Assembly: GCA_016201805.1 (NCBI GenBank)
Contig: JACQCB010000017.1
Span: 1-7,048 of the forward strand
Direction: 5' to 3'
Source: Nitrospirota bacterium
Lineage (GTDB): Bacteria > Nitrospirota > Nitrospiria > Nitrospirales > Nitrospiraceae
Length of the DNA stretch: 7,048 nt
Shown: positions 1 to 4,858 of the stretch, in pieces
Layout: each line of letters starts with the position of its first letter
How positions within the stretch are numbered: the stretch's first letter is position 1
The notes under the pieces: model-generated
Databases searched by the model: none
What the model was told of the DNA's origin: nothing
Seen by the model: only the letters and a program-made list of their open reading frames with translations
Program-made: the position numbers and the translations under genes

Positions 1-146
1 AAGTCGTGGCCTACCTCTGTCTGGGCTATGTCTCCGAGTTTTCCCCTCATCCGGATTTGGAACGGGCAGGGTGGCGGGCCAGACTACCCCTTGAGCAGCT
101 CGTGTATCGGGAACGGTGGGGAGAGCAGGGAAAGGCAGAAGGATGA
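1..146 (+). CDS. bluB: 5,6-dimethylbenzimidazole synthase BluB, C-terminal end (partial)
   Basis: Only the last 47 complete codons are present; the frame enters at position 3 and ends at the TGA at 144-146. The visible peptide contains AYLCLGYV, then a PHPDLE segment and GWRARLPLEQLVYRERWG. This is the characteristic C-terminus of BluB, the flavin-destructase branch of the nitroreductase fold. BluB breaks down reduced FMN with O2 to form 5,6-dimethylbenzimidazole, the lower ligand of cobalamin. Its place at the head of a cobU/cobT/cobS cluster supports the call, because CobT downstream uses this base. The stop codon lies in the first unit (GATGAAC) of the repeat array that fills the next spacer. 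The active-site part of the gene is outside the window. Other nitroreductases are possible in principle, but this tail and context fit BluB best. Confidence 0.88.
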   Translation, partial: VVAYLCLGYVSEFSPHPDLERAGWRARLPLEQLVYRERWGEQGKAEG

Positions 147-280
147 ACGCTGAACGGCAGATGGCATTGAATCATTGCACCATTGAATCATTGTCTCATT
201 GAATCAATGAACCAATCGGCAATGACTCAATCGTCAATTCTTCGAGTTCATCGCTCATCGTTCTACGTTCATCGTTTCCC
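142..280 (+). repeat. Inverted array of degenerate 7-8 nt units (bluB/pduO spacer)
   Basis: This stretch has no gene and is built of short units. It runs from GATGAAC (142) and GCTGAAC (149), through units ending in CATTG (163-201; AATCATTG occurs at 170 and 186), then units containing CAAT (202-240). It closes with GTTCATC (246), GCTCATC (253), GTTCTAC (260), GTTCATC (267) and GTTTCCC (274). The two halves are roughly reverse complements: 142-156 matches the complement of 259-273 at 13 of 15 positions, and the CATTG units face the CAATG/CAATC units. Within it, a 16-nt direct repeat occurs three times (165-212). The transcript could fold into one long imperfect hairpin. No U-run follows, so it does not look like an intrinsic terminator. 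It contains the bluB stop and is less GC-rich than the flanking genes. Confidence 0.75.
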
Positions 281-285
281 GACGT

Positions 286-293
286 AGGGAGGG
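286..293 (+). promoter_or_regulatory. Ribosome binding site of the adenosyltransferase gene
   Basis: AGGGAGGG lies just before TTG (294) and ATG (297). Its GGAGG core at 288-292 is 4 nt from the ATG, which favours ATG 297 over TTG 294. A small TCCC/GGGA pairing (277-280 with 287-290) could partly mask it, but a four-pair stem is weak. Confidence 0.6.
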
Positions 294-296
294 TTG

Positions 297-887
297 ATGC
301 GCATCACCAAAGTCTACACACGCACGGGCGACGCAGGGAAGACGAGATTGGCCGGCGGGCAGCAAGTCTGGAAAGACAGCCTGCGTGTGGAAGCCTATGG
401 AACGGTGGACGAAGTGAATGCATTGATGGGGCTCGTGAGGGTCTTCAATGCGGACCTAGTGAAATTGGAGGCCCGCGACCGGTTGGAGAAAAGCTGCCGC
501 TGGATTCAGAACAAGTTGTTTGACGCTGGCGGGATACTGGCGACGGCGCCGGGGCAGACATTCAAGAATATGCCCAAGGTGAGCGGCAAGGACGTGACCC
601 GCCTGGAGCGAATGATCGACAAATGTCAAAAAGATCTGACGCCTTTGAAGGAATTCATCCTGCCGGGCGGGGGAAAAGTCTCCGGGCTGCTCCATCAGGC
701 GCGCACCGTCTGTCGTCGGGCCGAGCGGATCTGCGTCAGGCTGGCGCGTGAAGAGCCGGTGGACCCGGCCATTGTGAAATTTCTCAATCGGCTGAGCGAC
801 GCGCTCTTTGTGCTGGCCCGTTGGGCTGCGAAGATGAGCGGCGAGCCGGAATTTCTCTGGGAAAGGACTGTAAAACGTGATGGGTGA
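297..887 (+). CDS. pduO: PduO-type ATP:cob(I)alamin (corrinoid) adenosyltransferase
   Basis: This enzyme transfers the 5'-deoxyadenosyl group of ATP to the reduced cobalt of a corrinoid in the cytoplasm, giving the adenosylated form that later enzymes use. The 196-residue product matches the usual length of the PduO/MMAB family. Family motifs appear in order: the ATP-binding TRTGDAGKTRL near the N-terminus (8-18), YGTVDEVNA (34-42), ILPGG (121-125), the basic helix RTVCRRAER (136-144) and FLNRLSDALFVLAR (162-175). It is not the unrelated P-loop CobA/CobO type. I place the start at ATG 297, with an AGGGAGGG ribosome site; TTG 294 would add one residue. The last residues, VKRDG, are encoded by a repeat relic, and the TGA at 885-887 is part of the GTGACGC unit. 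The cobQ frame continues in the same phase directly after this stop. Confidence 0.93.
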   Translation: MRITKVYTRTGDAGKTRLAGGQQVWKDSLRVEAYGTVDEVNALMGLVRVFNADLVKLEARDRLEKSCRWIQNKLFDAGGILATAPGQTFKNMPKVSGKDVTRLERMIDKCQKDLTPLKEFILPGGGKVSGLLHQARTVCRRAERICVRLAREEPVDPAIVKFLNRLSDALFVLARWAAKMSGEPEFLWERTVKRDG

Positions 888-890
888 CGC
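877..890 (+). repeat. Relic of a heptamer array (two left-arm units) at the cobQ truncation point
   Basis: GTGATGG (877-883) is followed directly by GTGACGC (884-890). Both units also occur in the left arm of the cobQ/cobU array (2340 and 2319). The flanks match too: GTAAAA precedes CGTGA here and GCCGTGA there. No right arm (TCACGCG-type units) follows. The next base, 891, is already the Cys codon of conserved cobQ sequence. The simplest reading is that a complete array once lay between the two genes and that its right part was lost together with the cobQ 5' end. Confidence 0.6.
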
Positions 891-920
891 TGCCGGCTCT
901 ATCGCCGGCGTGGCGTCAAA

Positions 921-2336
921 GTGGCGCCCTTCAAGGCCCAAAACATGTCGAATAATTCTTTCGTCACGCCAGACGGGAAGGAGATCGGCCGGGCCCAGGC
1001 GGTCCAGGCGGCGGCCTGTCGGCTGGCCTTGCGGACGGACTTCAATCCGGTGTTGATCAAGCCGGAGGGCGACCGCCGCGCGCAGTTGGTGGTCAACGGG
1101 GAGGTCTACGGCCAGTTGACTGCCAAAGATTTTGGCCGAGTCAGGCGGGAATGTTTCCCGTCGGTACAGGAGGCCTTCGCTAGGTTGTCGCAGGAATTTG
1201 ACTTGGTGATCCTAGAGGGTGCGGGCAGCCCGGCCGAGATCAATTTGCGTGAACAAGACATCGTCAATATGAGGATGGCCCAGGAGGCCAAGGCGCCGGT
1301 GCTGTTGGTCGCCGACATCGATCGGGGCGGAGCCTTTGCTTCCCTCGTCGGGACCGTGACCTTGCTGACTCCGGAAGAGCGCCGCCATGTGCAAGGCTTC
1401 CTGATCAATAAATTCCGCGGAGAGGAGGAGTTATTGACCCCGGGGATCAGAGCGGTGGAAGCGATGATGGGGATAAGTTGTCTGGGCGTGGTTCATCATT
1501 GGGGAGACTTGCAAGTTCCACAGGAAGATTCCGTGGGCTGGGATGGCTGGGTGAGCCGCAGGCAAGACCGAGCCGATGCGTTGATGATCGGAGTGGCTGA
1601 TGTGCCCTGCATTTCCAACTTTACCGATTTCGAGTCCTTGCGCCGTGAGCCAGATGTGCAGTTGGTCCGGTTGTCCGAGGGTACCGATCAGCCGCTCGAT
1701 GCGCTGATCTTTCCCGGCACGAAGAATACGGTCGAGGCCCTGCGGTTTATCAAGGCCAGGGGGCTTGACCAGGTCGCCAGACGCGTCTTAGCTGGCGGGG
1801 GGACGGTGATCGGGTTGTGCGGAGGATTTCAGGTGTTGGGCAAGAAGATTCTGGACCCGGAAGCGGTCGAATCGAAGACGTCCGAGATGGAAGGATTGGG
1901 CTTGCTCGATGTGGCCACCAGCTTTGCGGCGAACAAGATCACGGTCGGGGTGTCCGGCGTGCATCTGGAGACCGGTAGTCCGGTCGAAGGCTACGAAGTC
2001 CATATGGGCAGGACCAACCTGGGGGCCGGCGCAGTCCCTTTGCTGGAAGTCCAGACGACCGGCGAGTCGGATAAGCGGAAGGACGGGGCGGCTTCCGGCG
2101 ATGGGCGGGTGCTCGGCACTTATGTGCATGGGCTCTTTGATGCGCCCTCGTTTCGCCGCCTGTTCTTAAACCGGCTGCGGGCCGCTCGAGGCTGGTCTTC
2201 GCTGGAACCGATGCCCGAGTCGTCGCTCGACCAGGAGTTGGACCGGCTGGCCGATTTCGTTGCGCGACACATCGACCTTGCCGCGGTCGATGCCATTGTC
2301 GAGCGAGGCGTAAAAGCCGTGACGCGTGACGGGTGA
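921..2336 (+). CDS. cobQ: Adenosylcobyric acid synthase CobQ/CbiP, N-terminally truncated (P-loop missing), probable pseudogene
   Basis: CobQ/CbiP uses ATP and glutamine to amidate four side chains of adenosylcobyrinic acid a,c-diamide. The first possible start is GTG 921, giving 471 residues; no ribosome site precedes it. Homology already begins at 891 as CRLYRRRGVK, leading into APFKAQNMSNNSF. The usual preceding ~23 residues, with the GTxSxxGKS ATP-binding loop, are absent, and no upstream frame encodes them. From 891 the reading frame would give 481 residues; adding 23 gives the ~505 expected, so only the N-terminus is lost. The rest looks intact: EGAGSPAEINLREQDIVNM, VADIDRGG, HISNFTDFE-like CISNFTDFE, the glutaminase nucleophile in GLCGGFQ (Cys300, counted from GTG 921), GYEVHMG, and the His in GTYVHGLFD (His403). 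The C-terminus VKAVTRDG is encoded by a repeat array. An enzyme without its P-loop is unlikely to use ATP; a misassembly is also possible. Confidence 0.88.
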   Translation: MAPFKAQNMSNNSFVTPDGKEIGRAQAVQAAACRLALRTDFNPVLIKPEGDRRAQLVVNGEVYGQLTAKDFGRVRRECFPSVQEAFARLSQEFDLVILEGAGSPAEINLREQDIVNMRMAQEAKAPVLLVADIDRGGAFASLVGTVTLLTPEERRHVQGFLINKFRGEEELLTPGIRAVEAMMGISCLGVVHHWGDLQVPQEDSVGWDGWVSRRQDRADALMIGVADVPCISNFTDFESLRREPDVQLVRLSEGTDQPLDALIFPGTKNTVEALRFIKARGLDQVARRVLAGGGTVIGLCGGFQVLGKKILDPEAVESKTSEMEGLGLLDVATSFAANKITVGVSGVHLETGSPVEGYEVHMGRTNLGAGAVPLLEVQTTGESDKRKDGAASGDGRVLGTYVHGLFDAPSFRRLFLNRLRAARGWSSLEPMPESSLDQELDRLADFVARHIDLAAVDAIVERGVKAVTRDG

Positions 2337-2410
2337 CGAGTGATGGGTAAGAAGTGGCAGAAGGTAAAGCACCTCTTCACGCGTCACGCGTCACGCGTCA
2401 CGCATCACGG
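2319..2410 (+). repeat. Inverted heptamer array forming a long hairpin across the cobQ stop and cobU start
   Basis: The left arm has four units: GTGACGC (2319), GTGACGG (2326), GTGACGA (2333) and GTGATGG (2340). The right arm has TCACGCG at 2377, 2384 and 2391, TCACGCA at 2398 and a partial TCACGG at 2405. Pairing 2317-2350 with 2377-2410 gives 28 Watson-Crick matches in 34 positions plus a G-U pair, around a 26-nt loop. The array contains the cobQ stop (TGA 2334-2336) in its third unit and the cobU start (ATG 2343) in its fourth. Its right arm is translated as part of CobU. No U-run follows, so it is not a typical terminator. Ribosomes finishing cobQ would open the left arm, which may couple cobU translation to cobQ. 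Confidence 0.85.
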
Positions 2411-2942
2411 TTCAAAGGGGCGGCTGATCCTTGTGATCGGGGGAGCTTCGTCAGGCAAGAGCGCTGCCGCGTTGGACTTGGCCGAACGGGGCTTGCCTCA
2501 AGGGAGCAAACGGGCCTTCGTGGCGACGGGCCAAGCCCTTGACGAAGAAATGACCGTCCGCATTGCGCGCCATCAAGCGTCGCGAGGCTCGGAGTGGAAG
2601 ACGGAAGAAGTGCCGATCGATTTGGCCGGGTGGTTCGACCGGCAGGGCCTGGCGTATCGCACGATTGTGGTGGACTGTCTGACGCTCTGGTTGAGCAATC
2701 TGCGCGAGCGGGGGGTGTCTGAGCCCCTGGTTTCCGAGCGGGTCTCTATGTTGCTCCGCGCGATCCAGGGCACTGCCGCCAGGGTTGTGATCGTGACCAA
2801 CGAGCTTGGTCTTGGCCTGGTGCCGCTGGAAGCGTCCACCAGGCAATTCAGGGACCTGGCCGGACAAGTGAACCAACAAATCGCGGCTGAGGCCGATGAG
2901 GTCTATTTCATCCTGAGCGGGTTGCCTGTTCAGGTGAAATGA
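2343..2942 (+). CDS. cobU: Adenosylcobinamide kinase / adenosylcobinamide-phosphate guanylyltransferase
   Basis: CobU phosphorylates adenosylcobinamide and then transfers GMP from GTP to give adenosylcobinamide-GDP, the substrate of CobS. The core begins RLILVIGGASSGKS, a Walker A loop at residues 33-40. It continues with FVATGQALDEEM, then RIARHQ, whose His77 is in the place of the guanylylated histidine of characterised CobU. VVDCLTLWLSNL is the Walker B-like strand, followed by VTNELGLGLVP and FRDLAGQVNQ. The 199-residue product is longer than usual (~175-180) because the first ~27 residues are extra. They are encoded by the repeat hairpin and its loop, and include TRHASRVTHHG. No ATG, GTG or TTG occurs in frame between the hairpin and the first strand. 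GTG 2433 would cut that strand, and only a CTG (2424), 3 nt after AAGGGG, lies near a ribosome-site-like sequence. GTG 2340 is an alternative to ATG 2343. Confidence 0.92.
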   Translation: MGKKWQKVKHLFTRHASRVTHHGSKGRLILVIGGASSGKSAAALDLAERGLPQGSKRAFVATGQALDEEMTVRIARHQASRGSEWKTEEVPIDLAGWFDRQGLAYRTIVVDCLTLWLSNLRERGVSEPLVSERVSMLLRAIQGTAARVVIVTNELGLGLVPLEASTRQFRDLAGQVNQQIAAEADEVYFILSGLPVQVK

Positions 2943-2973
2943 TCCGGAGGGCATTGTCGATGACGGGGGACAC

Positions 2974-4029
2974 GTGCTGACGTTGGACGAGACGATCGAA
3001 AAGATTCGACCTGCCGATCGTGCCCGGATGAAGGTGGCGCAGGCACGGCTGGACCGGCTCACCAAGCCCGTCGGGAGCTTGGGGCGGTTGGAAGAATTGG
3101 CTGCACGTTATGTGGCGATCACGGGGGAGGAACGGCCTAAAGTTCCCAAGGCGGCGATCTTTACCTTCGCCGCCGATCATGGCGTGACGACCGAAGGGGT
3201 CAGCGCCTATCCCAGCGCTGTCACCGCGCAGATGGTATTGAACTTTCTGCGGGGCGGCGCGGCGGTCAATGTGCTGGCCTCCCACGTCGGGGCCGAGGTG
3301 CTGGTGGTGGACATCGGTGTGGCGCATGAGTTCGGGGCTCTGGCCGGGCTGATCTCGAAAAAAATCGCGCTTGGCACAAAAAACTTTCTGGTCGAACCGG
3401 CGATGAGCCGAGCGGAGGCGACGCGGGCGCTGACGGTAGGCGTTGAATTGGCCGCCGAGGCGGTGCAACGAGGGATCGGTCTGGTCGGGACAGGCGACAT
3501 GGGGATCGGCAATACGACGTCCAGTGCAGCGATCACCGCGGTGATGACGGGACAGCCGGTGGCGCTCGTGACCGGCCGTGGGACGGGGATCGATGACAGG
3601 GGCCATGTGCGAAAGGTGGCGGTGATCGAAGGAGCCTTGACGCTTCACCGTCCCGATCCCCACGATCCTCTTGATGTGCTGGCGAAAGTCGGGGGCTTGG
3701 AAATCGCCAGTCTTGCCGGGTTGATCCTGGGGGCGGCGGCCCATCGGATGCCCGTGGTCCTGGACGGATTCATCGCCGGCGCCGCCGCATTGATCGCGGC
3801 GGGGCTGCAGCCGTCTTGCTGCGATTACATGGTGGCGTCGCACCGGTCGGTCGAAATCGGCCATCAAGCCGTCCTCGACCGGCTCGGGCTTAAGCCCCTA
3901 CTCGACTTGGATCTCCGCTTGGGAGAGGGGACCGGTGCTTGTTTGGGCATCAGCCTGGTGCAAGCCAGTATCAAGATTCTGACGCAGATGGCGACATTCG
4001 ATGAGGCGGGAGTGTCTGAACGGGGTTGA
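2974..4029 (+). CDS. cobT: Nicotinate-nucleotide--dimethylbenzimidazole phosphoribosyltransferase
   Basis: CobT moves the phosphoribosyl group of nicotinate mononucleotide onto the lower-ligand base, giving alpha-ribazole 5'-phosphate. The 351-residue product has the family length and motifs: LTKPVGSLGRLE (29-40), FAADHGV (65-71), GDMGIGNTT (174-182), GRGTGID (201-207) and RLGEGTGA, whose Glu318 corresponds to the known catalytic base. bluB in the same cluster suggests that DMB is the natural base. GTG 2974 gives a normal N-terminus (MLTLDETIEKIRP); GGGGGA at 2965-2970 is only 3 nt away and is a poor ribosome site. A much better one, GGAGGG at 2946-2951, serves ATG 2960 instead, which is in another frame and stops after six codons at TGA 2978-2980. 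One more G in the G5 run would bring that ATG into frame. Confidence 0.96.
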   Translation: MLTLDETIEKIRPADRARMKVAQARLDRLTKPVGSLGRLEELAARYVAITGEERPKVPKAAIFTFAADHGVTTEGVSAYPSAVTAQMVLNFLRGGAAVNVLASHVGAEVLVVDIGVAHEFGALAGLISKKIALGTKNFLVEPAMSRAEATRALTVGVELAAEAVQRGIGLVGTGDMGIGNTTSSAAITAVMTGQPVALVTGRGTGIDDRGHVRKVAVIEGALTLHRPDPHDPLDVLAKVGGLEIASLAGLILGAAAHRMPVVLDGFIAGAAALIAAGLQPSCCDYMVASHRSVEIGHQAVLDRLGLKPLLDLDLRLGEGTGACLGISLVQASIKILTQMATFDEAGVSERG

Positions 4030-4030
4030 C

Positions 4031-4096
4031 AGTGAATAGTGTTAAGTTTTCAGTTCTGGAAAACGTGCCACTCATCACTCAAAACTTAAAATTGTT
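4031..4096 (+). repeat. Inverted heptamer array in the cobT/cobS spacer (AT-rich)
   Basis: The left units are AGTGAAT (4031), AGTGTTA (4038), AGTTTTC (4045) and AGTTCTG (4052). The right units are CACTCAT (4069), CACTCAA (4076), AACTTAA (4083) and AATTGTT (4090). The best stem pairs 4042-4054 with 4077-4089: 12 of 13 positions, nine of them consecutive. The design matches the cobQ/cobU array, but the sequence is different and much richer in A/T. It begins one base after the cobT stop (TGA 4027-4029). The cobS start follows closely (GTG 4103, ATG 4106). After the stem comes a short mixed T-rich stretch, not a clean U-run, so termination is possible but not supported. Confidence 0.7.
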
Positions 4097-4105
4097 GCTT
4101 TAGTG

Positions 4106-4858
4106 ATGCGTTCCTTTCTCATAGCCTGGCATTTCTTAACCGCTGTTCCCTTCAGCGGTTCTTGTCACGATCCTGAGCCTCGTGAACTGGCCGCCTCGAT
4201 GGGCTGGTATCCGCTTGTCGGGTTGATCCTGGGCTTGGCGCTAGGCGCAAGCGATCTCCTGCTCTCACGGTTCCTCTCCGACGGGGTCGTGGCTTGGCTT
4301 CTCATCCTGGCGCTGGTCGTCTTGACCAGGGGGCTGCATCAGGATGGACTGGCCGATACGTTGGATGGACTGGCTGGAGGACGTACGCTAGCCGACCGAT
4401 TGGTGATCATGCGAGACGGTCGTATCGGGGCGATCGGAGCCACGGGGTTGGTGCTGGCCTTGGGGCTCCGCTATGCGGGCATCATGGATTTGCCCGATGA
4501 CGGACGGCTGGTCATGTTGATCGCCATGCCGGCGGTCGGACGATGGGCGATGGTCGTCGGGGCTGTGGCTGTTCCTTATGCGAGGAGCGAAGGGGGCCTT
4601 GCCCAGCCGTTTCTTGTGCATCTCTCGTTGCAGCACGTGTTGGGAGCGACCCTGTTGCTGGCCGTGGTGCTGGTCTGGTCCCTGGGTCCTCTCGGCGCTC
4701 TGATGAGCCTCGTGGGGGCGGTTTTTGTGGCCCGTGCTTGCACGGCCTTCTCGCGACGCATGTTCGGCGGAGTTACCGGCGATACGTTGGGCGCCATCAA
4801 CGAAATCGTCGAGGTCATTTTTCTGCTCACCGGCCCGGTCCTCGTTGGGTTGCGATGA
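4106..4858 (+). CDS. cobS: Adenosylcobinamide-GDP ribazoletransferase (cobalamin synthase)
   Basis: CobS is the membrane enzyme that joins adenosylcobinamide-GDP to alpha-ribazole (phosphate), completing adenosylcobalamin (phosphate). The 250-residue product has the family length. The signature HQDGLADTLDGLAGG (78-92) is followed by IMRDGRIGAIGATGLVL (101-117), then GRWAMVVGAVAVPYAR (145-160) and GGVTGDTLGAINE (221-233) near the C-terminus. Hydrophobic segments at about 34-54, 58-75, 108-125, 135-157, 180-213 and 232-248 indicate a multi-pass membrane protein. ATG 4106 gives the usual N-terminus MRSFLIAWHFLTAVP; GTG 4103 would add one residue. Neither has a recognisable ribosome site, since the repeat array lies directly upstream. 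Its stop overlaps the cbiB start as ATGA (4855-4858), which suggests translational coupling. Confidence 0.95.
   Translation: MRSFLIAWHFLTAVPFSGSCHDPEPRELAASMGWYPLVGLILGLALGASDLLLSRFLSDGVVAWLLILALVVLTRGLHQDGLADTLDGLAGGRTLADRLVIMRDGRIGAIGATGLVLALGLRYAGIMDLPDDGRLVMLIAMPAVGRWAMVVGAVAVPYARSEGGLAQPFLVHLSLQHVLGATLLLAVVLVWSLGPLGALMSLVGAVFVARACTAFSRRMFGGVTGDTLGAINEIVEVIFLLTGPVLVGLR

Noticed and set aside
165..212. Three 16-nt direct repeats as a small CRISPR array or iteron set
   Set aside because: The units abut with no spacers, are much shorter than CRISPR repeats, and resolve into 7-8 nt units that form an inverted structure. No cas, rep or dnaA-type gene is near.
142..296. Cobalamin riboswitch ahead of the adenosyltransferase gene
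   Set aside because: No B12-box-like conserved core could be found; the spacer is explained by short repeats.
885..887. TGA between pduO and cobQ as a selenocysteine codon
   Set aside because: Neither family has selenocysteine at such a place, no SECIS-like hairpin was seen just downstream, and the TGA is part of a repeat unit that acts as a normal stop elsewhere in the window.
870..920. cobQ truncation as a simple frameshift with the P-loop in another frame
   Set aside because: I read the three plus frames upstream of 891 and found no GTxSxxGKS-like coding; the sequence there is the conserved end of the adenosyltransferase.
2317..2410. Hairpin as a Rho-independent terminator after cobQ
   Set aside because: No U-run follows the right arm, the loop is 26 nt, and the right arm is within the CobU reading frame.
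2908..3867. Long open frame on the minus strand (319 codons) opposite cobT; similar ones lie at 4576-5427 and 5664-6602
   Set aside because: They are shadows of GC-rich genes on the plus strand. The translations are low-complexity, rich in Arg, Pro, His and Gln, with no recognisable motif, and the plus-strand genes are unmistakable.
4543..4854. Upstream extension of the cbiB frame by 104 codons inside cobS
   Set aside because: The extension has a Cys/Arg-rich, non-family sequence. ATG 4855 gives the normal CbiB N-terminus and the usual ATGA overlap.
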